A stretch of 16,816 bases of DNA, taken from Euperipatoides rowelli. Taxonomy: Eukaryota > Onychophora > Udeonychophora > Euonychophora > Peripatopsidae. Shown here one piece after another: positions 1-9,016 of the stretch (position 1 is the first letter of the stretch; each line of letters begins with the position of its first letter). The position numbers and the translations under genes were made by a program. Under the pieces are notes generated by a model. That model saw nothing but the letters and a program-made list of their open reading frames with translations. It was not told the DNA's origin and did not search any database. The stretch is from the NCBI GenBank assembly GCA_003024985.2, contig PXIH01S0007791.1; one strand, given 5' to 3'.

Positions 1-1020
1 GTTTTGCACACTTCCCAACATAGCACAAACTTGAAATTTGGCATGTAGGTAGGTTCCATAGTGTAGACAAAGAAAATGAGCCACAGCAATGTGTGGCCGG
101 GTACAGTTAGTATTAAATAAAAATAATAATAAATTCAAAAGATAATAAAAGGAAGGGAGAACATAAAGAAATGACTAAAGGCTTGTGCTATACATGTTTC
201 TGTTGTAATAAAAGCCCCAACTTATCGGTAGCACGGGCTCTAGAAAGTTAAAATACAGATATTGAAACCATGCTGCCAGTGAGAAAAATTTTCATATTTA
301 ACTAACCAGGCCTAATTAATTCAATTAAGTCAAAAAAATGCATAAAAAAATACACAAAATTACAGTTAAAAAAATAAAAGTAAAATACATAATAACATCA
401 TTTCTGTTAACAATTCAGTAAAATGAAAAAATGGAATGAAGGGGGGTGGATGATATTAATAAAAATAAATAAAGAATAAAATTTAGAATGGTGAAATTTC
501 AGCAATTCTAATATTTATATTAAATATTAACATATTAAATATAAATAAAAATAATGATAAATTCAAAAGATAATACAAGCAGCCTAGAATCAAAACTCAT
601 AATCTCCATTTTGGGCAAAATTGAGTTAAGAACACCATATTACCATTTGCGAAGTGGGGAATGAAAGTAATAAATGACTTTTGTCTAAACTAATATTATC
701 CATAGTTTAACTGGCTTTAAAAACTGCATTTAAAATCAAAACTCACATACTCCTAAGGAGAATGTGAATTCTGACTCTAAAAAGGCAAATAGCCAATCAC
801 AGTGCAGAACTTTGTCTCTTTACTGTCTGCCAAACTTATTGAACATTTTCAGTGTGTTTAGGTTAGTTTCATGTGTTTATCAGTTATTATCTGTCCTTTT
901 TGATTCAGTTTATTATTATCTATAACCCTAATCGGAATATGATCGTGTTCTGAAGCCAGTAACAACGCCATCTACATTTTTTGAAATTTTAAGTGGTGTT
1001 TTCTTTTAGATAAAAAAAAA
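1..1020. other. Gene-free AT-rich region
   Basis: I see no convincing coding region here on either strand; all frames are broken within short distances. The only internal structure is a diverged direct repeat of about 40 bp, at about 113-152 and 537-580, both carrying a TAAATTCAAAAGATAATA core. A shorter related pair begins AATCAAAACTCA at about 594 and 725. These could be remnants of an old repeat, but no ends or target duplications are visible. Confidence 0.6.
113..580 (+). repeat. Diverged short direct repeat pair
   Basis: Two segments of about 40 bp, 113-152 and 537-580, share an A/T-rich run and then TAAATTCAAAAGATAATA almost exactly. The outer flanks do not match. It is either a local duplication or two fragments of one interspersed element. 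The low complexity of the flanks limits confidence. Confidence 0.5.
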
Positions 1021-1210
1021 ATGTTTGATGCCCGTGTAAAGGGCTAAAAAAAAAAAAATGTTTGATGCCCGTGTAAAGGGGTTAAACAAAAAAAAATTTT
1101 GATGCCGGTGTAATGGGCTTAAGGGCTAAACAAAAAAAAACATGTTTGATGCCCGTGTAAAGGGGTTAAACAAAATAAAAAGTTTGATGTCATGTGAACG
1201 GGCTTAAACG
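1021..1210. repeat. Five-copy tandem repeat with A-run spacers
   Basis: A unit of about 30 bp with core TTTGATGCCCGTGTAAAGGG is repeated at about 1021, 1058, 1097, 1141 and 1181. The units are separated by A-rich runs of 8-13 bases, giving a period of roughly 37-44 bp. Copies 1, 2 and 4 are nearly identical; copy 3 (GCCGGTGTAATGGG) and copy 5 (TGTCATGTGAACGGG) are diverged. Copy 3 has an extra internal duplication of GGGCTTAA/GGGCTAAA. No frame stays open across the array. It is a minisatellite, or a chain of short A-tailed insertions. Confidence 0.9.
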
Positions 1211-1384
1211 CTAGTTATTATTATTTTGTGTGGAAAGACCGTATAAACCTAAACCGTATTCTTGGAATAACGCATTTTAGATTCAATATAATTGCCAAGC
1301 AGTTTCAAAACCAGGGCTTCAATAAAGAGAAGAGAATTTAAAAAAAAAAGGAGGAATTTACAAAAAAAAAAAAAAAAAAAAAAA
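1211..1384. other. A-run-rich gap, no gene seen
   Basis: No coding signal is visible. The stretch holds AATAAA near 1321 followed by an A run near 1340 and a longer uninterrupted A run at about 1362-1384. These runs resemble retroposon tails, but I cannot recognise the body of an element upstream of them. Confidence 0.5.
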
Positions 1385-1609
1385 CAGACTGTATTATGAA
1401 TTTTATAAACATGTACAAAATGTACTCTGTGGATTTAAATAATATTCAAGTTGAACAGAGTTATTTTAGGAATGTGTTTTGCACTGAATACTGTATAACA
1501 TTGGCTTTGGTCTAATCTTTATACCTCCATGGGAACAATGCTTGCTCCTGCTGTTTACAGTAATCTGAAAGAATAAAATTTGCAAAAGTTGTTTTAGCCA
1601 AAAAAAAAA
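1385..1609 (+). other. Transcript-3'-end-like segment (AATAAA plus A run)
   Basis: The segment is less simple in sequence than its surroundings. It contains AATAAA at 1572-1577, followed 23 nt later by a run of ten A at 1600-1609. That spacing is typical of a cleaved and polyadenylated mRNA. It is preceded immediately by the long A run ending at 1384. The likeliest readings are the 3' tail of a truncated retrocopy or retroposon, or chance in AT-rich DNA. No ORF was recognised in it. Confidence 0.35.
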
Positions 1610-1793
1610 CTATCAGTGCAATCTGTTCACAAAGCAAAGGCAAATGCACTCTTTGATTTATTTATGATACTCTTGAAAATATAGCCTATTAATTTTATTA
1701 TTTTACCACTAAAAAAAAAAATCAATCTATTCCAACGCTTTCCGAGCAGTCATATTATAGTCAAAAATTTTATGTACATAACCTTACTGTTGA

Positions 1794-1811
1794 GCATGCG
1801 CAAGATGGCCA
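1794..1811 (+). promoter_or_regulatory. NRF1-like / YY1-like site at LINE-A 5' end, overlapping the ORF1 start
   Basis: GCATGCGC (1794-1801) resembles an NRF1 half-palindrome and is directly followed by CAAGATGGCC (1801-1810), which matches the YY1 consensus core. YY1 sites near the 5' end are known to position transcription of mammalian L1. The ATG inside the YY1 core, at 1805, is also the best candidate ORF1 start. CAAGATGGC also fits the core of the TISU initiator used by very short leaders. Binding itself is inferred from sequence only. Confidence 0.5.
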
Positions 1812-3022
1812 TGAGTACGCCTCGTCTTGCTACTGCTGATTATAATTTTCAGCCTTTAAGGCATGAAACTTTATTAAAAACGTGAAATATTATCAAGAAT
1901 TTACTCAGGACACTTCAAACTATTCACAGAAATATGTAAAATTTGTAAAATCCTTGAAATGTTGGGACCTAATGTTAAGACCTGTTTATGACGAAACAAG
2001 ATTTATGTTTACAATGTATAGTAAACTGAACGTCATAAAGCTTGAAATACTAGAAGTTGTACAGAAGGCAGCGAAAAATGTTGGAAAAGAGAACGTAATT
2101 GGTGTTTACTTCTCGAGGAACCCGATGTACGTGGGAATTGATGTAAAAATGCCTGAGCAAAAAGTGTGTTTTGAAAAATATTTCATAACCGTTCATCAGT
2201 TTTATATAGTCCCGGCAAATTGGGGGCAAATTGGGGTTCTGCGTACAGTTCAATAAAAATGAGAATTCATTGGTTTCCTTTGAAAGGTGATTTAACTTTA
2301 CTAAGAGAAGCTTTGTACACGTTTTTTCTTTTGAAACGAAAAACTTGAAATGCCGGATGACATGATGACATGAACATATTATCTAGCGTTTTAAATGTAA
2401 AGGCTACCCCGTTGAACGTTTTAGATTTGGAAGATATTCCACATACGTTAAAGGTCAAGACTATAACAGTTTTAATAACTATTCCAGGAAGACAACCATT
2501 GTGTTTAAAGTGTAAGGGATTGGGACAGAAGTCTGCAGAATGTTTAAAAAAATTCTGTAAGGGCTGTAAATTGTTTATTAAAGGGAGCATAAAGAATGTC
2601 AGTGGATTAAAAAGACTTTTGCTATGGCATTGGCTAATGCAAATACAGATTATTCGGAAATGGAGCAGGAAATTTTCAATGAATCAAACATCTGTTCCTT
2701 TTCTGATAATCTAAGTCAAAAGCAGGATTTGTTTATTACTATGGGAAAACATGGTTTTTCTCAACCTCAACAGCAGAGTCAGCTTTTAGGAGCTATGATA
2801 GAAATGGAGGATGGTTTGCAAGAAGACACCAGTAGAGAACCTGATAAAATGGATGATAGGGCTGTACAAGAAGAGTGTTTGGTTGACAATAAGTTTGTTG
2901 ATTCAGGGAAAGATTTTGGTCCGCTTTTGAATGTCAAAAGAAATAATAAGACATCGTTTCCAATGCCGGTAAAGAAAGGAGTGGATGTTTCGTCCACTGA
3001 GTCTGAGGAGAATCAAAAGTAA
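1805..3022 (+). pseudogene. LINE-A ORF1 (RNA-binding, zinc-knuckle protein), frameshifted
   Basis: ORF1 proteins of this group bind the element RNA. The likely start is ATG 1805; that frame stops at 1883 and the protein continues in another frame from about 1884 to 2256. This part includes VIGVYFSRNPMYVGIDV and resembles the first RRM-like domain. After a further shift (from about 2261) the frame starting near 2370 carries a CCHC-type knuckle at 2502-2543: C-x2-C-x4-Q-x4-C, with Gln (CAG 2526-2528) where His is expected. A second Cys pair lies at 2556-2567. Another shift near 2600 leads to an acidic, Gln/Ser-rich tail ending at 3022. At least four frame changes and the lost His mean it is non-functional. 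The Q-for-H change is one base away from His. Confidence 0.85.
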
Positions 3023-3143
3023 AAGGTAAAATTACAAGATGAAACCATTACGTAATGTTAATTTTGCTTCATTCTGACATTGGAATTAAGATTTATGTTT
3101 TATTTTTTATTTTTATTAGATTCAAACACTAATTATTCTGTTT

Positions 3144-3820
3144 ATGGGAAGAAGCTCGTGGAATAATTTTTCTGTTGCCATAATAAATGTGACAGGTTTT
3201 AATAATGTGTCAAAGGCAAGGCTCGTTTTAAGGAAAATTAATTTGACTCGGCCCTCGGTCTTAATGCTTCAGGAAACGAAATGGAAGGAAAATGAAGACG
3301 TAAAATCATGGTCAATTATTGATTGTGACTATAAAGTTTATGAATATAGGGCGTACAGAGCGCACACAGGAATGGCTATAATGGTTCATCTCAAATGGTT
3401 GAATAACGTTATCAAGGTCCAGATATGTTCTGAAAGAATGATGGTTATTTTAATTGAAATTCAAAATCAGGTAATTGCTATTTTTAATGTCCATTTTCCG
3501 ATAGTTACATCATCGAGAAAGAAGTATTATCAGTTGTTGCATAAAACTATAAAATAAATCGTTGTTAAGGAAATAATGATGATAGGGGATACTAACATTA
3601 ACAATGTAACAAAGCAAGAGTTTGGGAGAAATTTATGTTAAAGCATAGTTTAAATAATGTCACCATTTCTACAAGCCTCTCTTATGTGATGAGATGCTTT
3701 GGATCTGGAGTTCGGTCCAATAGATTGGATAGAGTTCTTATATCTCAGTCAATTTGATGGTTTCTTTCAATGTAGTATAAAATAATTCCTTTTACTGATC
3801 ATGTTCTGATTCAGTGTGAA
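3144..3820 (+). pseudogene. LINE-A ORF2 N-terminus: AP-type endonuclease, broken
   Basis: This is the domain that nicks target DNA to prime reverse transcription. The frame opens at ATG 3144 and runs to a stop at 3555-3557. Family motifs appear in order: Asn15 in AIINVTGFNN, Glu44 in LMLQETKW, then IGDTN at about 3582-3596 (Asp and Asn codons 3588 and 3594, in frame beyond the stop). In another frame follow SNRLDRVLIS (3716-3745) and FTDHVLI (about 3791-3811, His codon 3800-3802). The key acidic, Asn and His positions are therefore all still recognisable, but one stop and at least one frameshift separate them. A leader of about 120 bp divides it from ORF1. Confidence 0.88.
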
Positions 3821-4500
3821 ATATTGATTTGGAGAAATGTGGTGGGATTGCTAAATTGCAGAGGTTATATACCATATTGGACTCAACCAGTTATGAAGGA
3901 AATCCTTTGGAAATTGATGCTTTAGAATGCATGAGATAAAATGATTTAAATGGCAGTATATTAAGATTTTTTCCTATGATTTAGCAATGAAAAAGTAGTT
4001 AGCCTATAGAAAATCTTTGCAAAAAGAGATAAAGGTTTTATATATAGAAATTCATTCAATGGTACACGATGCTGGTGTACATAATTTGAAAATAGTGATA
4101 CTTAAAAAAAGAATTGAATACTTAGAAACTGTACAAAAAAAGAATTTGTTGTACAAAATGATAAGTAACAGGTATGTAACAATGAATACTCCCAAAATTG
4201 TTATTTTTAAATGGTTGAAGAAGAAGAAAAAAGTTAAGGAAGTCCAGGGTCTAAGAGTTGATAATGTCATAGTCAAAGGCAATATTGAAATAGTTAATGT
4301 AGTTCAGTTAAACTATATAAGAAAAGTAGGGGTTGAACTGCTAGTAAATAATGGGGAAGATGATTATAATGCTTTTTTAGTAAGGGAGGATTTTAGATAT
4401 TTCACAAGGAAAAATATGAAAAAGCCTTTTTTTGCAAAATGATTAGAGTTTAAATAGAGAAATCAATTATGATGAAGTAAATGATATTTTAAGATTTTCA
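3821..4500 (+). pseudogene. LINE-A ORF2 linker between endonuclease and reverse transcriptase
   Basis: Lys/Glu-rich sequence is open from about 4017 to 4439, including a charged helix-like stretch. It ends in FRYFTRKNMKKPFFAK, the place where related ORF2 proteins have a linker before the RT N-terminus. No enzymatic motif is expected here. Assignment rests on position between EN and RT and on composition. It is flanked by frame breaks on both sides. Confidence 0.65.
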
Positions 4501-5276
4501 AAAAAATGCGCCTCTCCAGGTCCAGATGGACTGGTGATAGATTATTATAAAAATTTGCCCAGGTCTTATGTTTTAATATTGTTACAATACTTTAACTTCT
4601 TATTAACTCATTTGAATGAAAAGGGATCGTTTAAAAAGTAAAATACAGTATACATCAAAATAATCTTTAAAAAATTAGCTTCATCAGGTGTGACGAATAT
4701 TGATGAAATTAGGCCAATATCCTTGATAAACGAGGACTTAAAAANTTTATCCAANATATTGTTAAATAGAATTCATGNTAAATTNAATGAAGTATTGCCA
4801 GAAAATATTTATGGGGTCAAAGGGCGTACTATTCAACAGGCTATTGTTAGGCATCATTTTGCTATTTTGGTATATGATAAAAAAATGAGGCATAATCAAA
4901 AATTGATGAGGATTGATATGAGGAAGGCATTTGACCAAGTCTCTTTTCATTATCTGTCTTACTTACTGTTTAAATACTTAGGTGTAAATAAGACCACAAA
5001 GTTAATAATTATGTTAATAAGATTCAAAAAAATTGCCTTCTTAAATAACAAAGTCTATGCAAACTTCTCATTGTGTGAAAATGCCTTACTGCAGGGATTT
5101 CCGCTATCTTCTGTTTACTCCTTGTATTTGCTTGAGAGTTGATTATTCTATTAGAGGTGTGTGGACAGAGGGTAAAATTGAAAATATAAAAACAATTAAT
5201 TATATTGATGACATTTTGGTGTTTGTTATAAATAATAGTGAAAAAAAGAAAAGTACAGGAAATATTTACCCATTTT
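4501..5276 (+). pseudogene. LINE-A reverse transcriptase domain, broken
   Basis: The RNA-dependent DNA polymerase core is recognisable. SPGPDGL lies at about 4513-4533. RPISLINEDLK follows a stop near 4639. Motif A, RIDMRKAFDQVS, has its Asp codon at 4915-4917. Motif B is LLQGFPLSS near 5086-5112. Motif C is YIDD at 5201-5212, in place of the usual YADD, with both catalytic Asp residues kept. The frame starting 4690 stops at 5140-5142, between motifs B and C, and motif C lies in a different frame. Four N bases lie between the RPIS block and motif A. The catalytic residues survive but no continuous polymerase can be made. Confidence 0.92.
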
Positions 5277-6449
5277 GAAAAATTACTGGATCTTTAGTGA
5301 ATTGGGTGAAATCATACATTTATGATGTAAAGAAGAAAAGGGTATTAAAAGGTAAAGTTGCTAAAGGGACCCACGGGAAAATTTTGGGTTAAGTTAGCTA
5401 AAATTAATCTCTATACTAGTGACTGGATGGAAAAGGTTAAAATAAACAATGCAACAATAATTCCTAAATTTATATTTTTTTCTTCCTTTCAACAGGGTTT
5501 CTCATGGTTTAACGACAAAACTGAATAGATTGTTGTCAGATGCCATTTTCGGAAAATTTAAGATATTGGCTATGTATAAAATGTATTTTATTTTAAAGAA
5601 AGGGGGGTTTAATTGTTGAACTTAAAAACACTGGGTCTGGTAGCTATGTTTAATCTTGTTAATAAAGCTAAATAATTAGTGTCTCCAACAGTTGCTAAGG
5701 CACTTGAATATTCTGAAATTTTTAAAGACAGCTTGATGTTGGAATGGGTGAAGAACTATAGGTCTATAATGATGTTACCTAATGTTGTAAAGCTGAAATA
5801 TAAGACTCTGAGTGAATATCTCATGTCAAAAAATCTTTTTTTTTCGGATTTATAAGAATAAGTTAGTAAATCTCAAGGGTCTAAAAAATTTAATTTGTTG
5901 AATGCAATGGCTAATTTTGTTTATAAATGTAGGCTTAACATTTTGCCAACAAAGCAGAATTTAGTGCAGAGAAAATGTCTGGCTATTACTGATCAAAAGT
6001 GTATTTTTTGTAAGGATGGTGTGGAAACATTTCAACACCTTTTTTTTTTCAATGCACTATAATTCGGAATGCGGGCAAGTGTTTTTTTTTTTTTGATAAA
6101 GTGTCATTGCATTATAAAATTGAAGCCTTCCTAAGAAAGGCAAACTTTGAGTTAATCCCCCCTAGCTGTTTTAAATTTATACTATCTGTTTGTTTTGCTG
6201 TCGGAAAATAGATGTGATCTTCTTTTTCGTGGAATTGCTTTGGATTTGGTTCATCAGATTAGTAGACAGATAGATCCTATGTTTACAAAGGACCTTTTTG
6301 CCTTATCAAAAAGGTCTTTGAAAAAATTCTGGCCAGAAAAAGTAATGGCCTTTTTTTGTTAAATGGTAGAAAGCTGGGTCTCTTGATGATAAACAAACTG
6401 GAAAAGCAGCATTTTTTCTAGTTGTATTTTTTTTTGAATGGGTTTAAAG
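5277..6449 (+). pseudogene. LINE-A ORF2 C-terminus with CCHC (zf-RVT-like) finger
   Basis: Past the polymerase core the frames are heavily broken, but two family landmarks remain. One is a thumb/linker stretch around 5500-5670, containing KKGG then a Leu-rich segment. The other is a finger at 6000-6055: CIFC, eight residues, His (6036-6038), then Cys (6053-6055). The last Cys is one frame off, apparently because of length change in the T run at about 6039-6049. The C-terminal tail FTKDLFALSKRSLKKFWPEK follows at about 6280-6340. zf-RVT fingers are known at this place in L1/Tx1-like ORF2. Coding ends near 6360-6449. Confidence 0.8.
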
Positions 6450-6643
6450 TGAACATTGAAATATTTATTTTTTTACTGAAATTTATTGTACTTACATATA
6501 CAGTAATTCAGGGTTTAACTTAGAAATATTGTATTATATAAAAGAATAGTGTAAAGTTTTGATTGTTTGTTTAAGAATAATATCGAATCAATTCTTTGAT
6601 GTATTATTGATTTACTTTTCTTTTTTAATAAAGAAAAAAAAAA
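6450..6643 (+). other. LINE-A 3' UTR, polyadenylation signal and A tail
   Basis: A short AT-rich stretch without coding signal ends in AATAAA (6627-6632), G, and a run of ten A (6634-6643). The signal lies almost directly against the tail, as in many short-tailed LINE copies. This sets the likely downstream boundary of the element. Confidence 0.65.
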
Positions 6644-7865
6644 TAACCTGTTATAAAATGACACAGCAAAACAGAACTCTCTCCGGACTGTCACAGTCTA
6701 AAGCAGTGTTTCTTTCAGGTATACCACCATGGTGGGAGGGGGGATCTTAGCCCCCCCACCCCCCCCCCCCACCCAGAGCAAATCAAACGCCCTGCCCTGG
6801 GGAAAATTGGGAAAAAATAAAAATCATATAAAATGAAACGGAAAGTCAACAAAATCTTAGTCAATGGACACAAAGTCAACATAACGACCACTCTACTAAC
6901 CAAAAAAAAAAGAAAGAAAATACTGTGCAATATAGAAATATGTGATTAATGTTTTCCAAGTGATTACAAAAGCGACAGTTGGGAGATATTCTAAAGTTAT
7001 AGTTTTCAACTAATCTTTGGTTTGTTGGCAATGCATCAGCATTTTATTAGGTAATCTTGATTATAAAACCTATTATATTAGGGAGGTGGGAAAGAGAAAA
7101 TATTGAATTGTCATTTTAATCCATACTATGATCTGGTGTAACAGGCATTTTTTTCACAGGGTTTTTTGAAAAATCAAGATTTTATTTTAAACGTTATTGT
7201 ACAAAATAAATGACTATAACATACAGTATCTATTGGATAATTAAGTAACAATATTCTAGTTAATTTCTTCTATGAAAGATAAGTTCAGAACAAAATTTGA
7301 TATTGGCAGTATTTGAAAACAAAAGAATGAAAACTGAAAAATTTAGCTAAATATACATTATTCTGAAGATTTGGAAATCTAAAATGAATTGTAGAAATTT
7401 TATAATATATGCATTGTTCTATGAGGTTAAGAAACAGAGTAAGAGGGAAACAATAAAGAGAAAAGAAAACATGAAACTTTATTTTGCATTAACGAAAGAT
7501 TATTTTATTTCTATAGAGTGGTGGCCACCGATTGTCAATTTGGTAGAATTGTACAATCTAAAGTTGAATAACTTAAAATTTGTAAATTTGATAATGAATC
7601 ATATTATTTTACTGTCAGCATCCTACAGAAGAGCCTTTAATCCTACATGTTATAGTTAACAATGAACTGTAGGTAAACTCGTAAATATTTTATTTCAATA
7701 CGCTGCCACATGGAGTGCTGGTTCAGGGCCAAAATCACATCCAGTTGATATTCAATTTCTCATCATGTTTTTATCAGACATCTTTTCTACAACACCAGGA
7801 CTGTTGTTGAATAGTCTTTATCCTTGTATTGATATAACTCCACTGCCACAGTAAAAGACCAGAGA
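6644..7865. other. Gene-free region with a possible hAT-type end and a C/G block
   Basis: CAGTGTTTCTTTCAGG starts at 6704 and resembles the CAGTG-type terminal repeat of hAT transposons. It is followed by the palindrome CCACCATGGTGG (6724-6735), a G run (6739-6743) and a C-rich block at 6751-6774. I did not find a matching inverted end within this window, so the call is weak. The rest is AT-rich. A 91-codon open frame at 7384-7659 has no recognisable motif and biased Lys/Asn/Ile composition, so I do not call it a gene. Confidence 0.4.
6739..6774 (-). repeat. G-tract block, potential G-quadruplex on the minus strand
   Basis: The plus strand has C runs of 7, 12 and 3 separated by single A bases (6751-6774), preceded by a run of G at 6739-6743. 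On the minus strand this gives G runs long enough for four G3 tracts, and the two blocks could also pair as a hairpin. It is the only such GC-rich tract in the window. Structure formation is inference. Confidence 0.6.
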
Positions 7866-7936
7866 GGTTATGTCTAACACAATGGCTACCATGATCACTA
7901 TAATAGTAATCATGGTAAACATTGTGTTAGACCAAC
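7866..7936. repeat. Long near-perfect hairpin (24-bp arms)
   Basis: The arms 7872-7895 and 7909-7932 are inverted copies with about two mismatches, separated by a 13-base loop. The arm core is GTCTAACACAATG followed by ACCATGAT. Pairing extends weakly outward (GGTTA versus CAACC). It could be a very short foldback (MITE-like) element. No clear target duplication is visible. Confidence 0.75.
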
Positions 7937-7993
7937 CCAGCCAGTCTAACTGTTAGAAATTGTGTAGCAAAGAAATCTTAAACAATTAATCCC

Positions 7994-8100
7994 CAATATG
8001 GTGGTGCTCCTCCTGTTGGAAAATCACCCAAAGATAGAACTATTTCAGCTAGGTGCAACAAGCCATTTTGAATTCTGTGTTTGCAGCACCACCTATATTG
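7994..8100. mobile_element. Small inverted-repeat element, MITE-like
   Basis: CAATATGGTGGTGCT at 7994-8008 is matched in inverted orientation by AGCACCACCTATATTG at 8085-8100, with a one-base indel. The spacer is about 75 bp. The size and layout fit a tiny non-autonomous DNA element or a degraded foldback. Flanking duplication is unclear, and no transposase similarity is expected at this size. Confidence 0.45.
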
Positions 8101-8339
8101 TTACCCTGCTTGCACCTACTAACAAACAATAAACACTTTATGAGTTCCCCTACATTTTACCACAAACTGTTGCTGCTACCACAATGTTTTTAAAAATGAT
8201 TTTCGTTATGAGAGAAACATTTTATGACCCCCCCTCCTTTCCCTCGTACAAAAAATTCCATACAACTAACTAGAAAGCACCTATAACAATGGAAAGATAA
8301 TGGGGCAGAAAAAAAAACAAAACTTAAGTATAAAAATTA
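8101..8339. other. Gap without recognised features
   Basis: I see no coding frame or repeat here. A short C/T-rich run (about 8228-8245) and an A run (8310-8318) are the only compositional features. Confidence 0.5.
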
Positions 8340-8581
8340 GGGAAGAGTTCAGTTTTGTTGTCTCCCAAAATGGCCGCCAATGCCAGACGTAAATTTTGAT
8401 TTATATATAAGATTAGCAAATGGAAAATTAGGAGGTTTGAATTGGCCACGTTCTGAACAAGCTCATTTCATTCAATAGAATAATCCCTTCATCAATTAAA
8501 AAAACAACTACTCAAACCGGGTGGATTTACAATCTCGCTGGACTGTGGTCTACGTAAGGAGACAACAAAACTGAACTTTTG
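8340..8581. mobile_element. Non-autonomous TIR element of about 240 bp (MITE)
   Basis: The 19-bp sequence GTTCAGTTTTGTTGTCTCC at 8347-8365 occurs as a perfect inverted copy at 8558-8576. The similarity runs outward a few more bases with mismatches, giving terminal repeats of about 25 bp. The interior of roughly 190 bp has no ORF of note, as expected of a MITE. Just inside the left repeat is AAAATGGCCGCC (8367-8378), which resembles a YY1 site. I could not define a target duplication, so the superfamily is not assigned. Confidence 0.65.
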
Positions 8582-8929
8582 CCTTGGTTTAACAACAAGA
8601 GTTCCAAAATTAATAGTTTCTTAAAAAAATAAATTATTAGCGAAGAATTATGAAACATGAACGTATGAATTTATTGTCTCCTCGGTTTCAAGCCATTTTT
8701 ATTTTAGACTATTCCATTTTCTAAAGCGGTGAGAAGGGTCAATATTTTTAAAAAATAAATTTATTCACATGTGTTAGATGATGTTTATAATACAATATAT
8801 TGTTTATTAATAACCTGACAAGAAGTCTAATAAATTTATAATAAATTAAATACATGTCATATTGTGATTACAATCAGTGAAATAAATACAAGAATGAATG
8901 AAAAAACGTTTAAATAGTTTACATTTTTT
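8582..8929. other. AT-rich gap with one copy of a duplicated segment
   Basis: There is no coding signal. The stretch contains the left copy (about 8685-8750) of a ~65-bp segment that recurs at about 9071-9136. The remainder is AT-rich sequence that may be the tail side of the adjacent SINE. Confidence 0.5.
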
Positions 8930-8951
8930 ATCCAGCAAAGTGGATTTTTAC

Positions 8952-8962
8952 TGGATCGAACC
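8952..8962 (-). promoter_or_regulatory. RNA polymerase III B box of the SINE
   Basis: The minus strand reads GGTTCGATCCA, matching GGTTCGANNCC except for the final base. It lies 54 bp downstream of the A-box start. Confidence 0.7.
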
Positions 8963-9004
8963 ACTCTCAGAAGGAATGCCGGATTGTCGGGATTGTCGTT
9001 TCGG

Positions 9005-9016
9005 CCAACTAAGCCA
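9005..9016 (-). promoter_or_regulatory. RNA polymerase III A box of the SINE
   Basis: The minus strand reads TGGCTTAGTTGG, a full match to the A-box consensus. With the B box at 8952-8962 it forms an intact-looking type 2 internal promoter. Confidence 0.7.

Larger units (their letters stand above)
1794..6643 (+). mobile_element. LINE-A: near full-length, inactivated L1/Tx1-like non-LTR retrotransposon
   Basis: The parts come in canonical LINE order: a GC-rich 5' site, ORF1 with a zinc knuckle, ORF2 with an AP-type endonuclease, a reverse transcriptase and a C-terminal CCHC finger, then AATAAA (6627-6632) and an A run (6634-6643). ORF1 with a CCHC knuckle plus an endonuclease-bearing ORF2 fits the L1/Tx1 group, but I cannot assign the clade firmly. 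Many stops and frameshifts break every domain, so it is autonomously dead. The 5' end is approximate, and I could not find a convincing target-site duplication. Four N bases fall at 4745, 4755, 4778 and 4785. Confidence 0.93.

Noticed and set aside
1021-1210. Regular repeats resembling a CRISPR array.
   Set aside because: Spacers are A runs rather than unique sequence, units vary in length, and the DNA is eukaryotic with no cas genes.
2050-2997. Minus-strand frames opposite LINE-A ORF1 (2050-2253, 2267-2590, 2779-2997).
   Set aside because: They are shadows of the ORF1 coding strand and show no motifs.
6284-6320. Hairpin AAGGACCTTTTTG / CAAAAAGGTCTTT.
   Set aside because: It lies within recognisable LINE-A ORF2 C-terminal coding sequence, so the pairing is probably incidental.
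7384-7659. 91-codon plus-strand open frame.
   Set aside because: Lys/Asn/Ile-rich, no motif, no splice or promoter context; expected by chance in AT-rich DNA.
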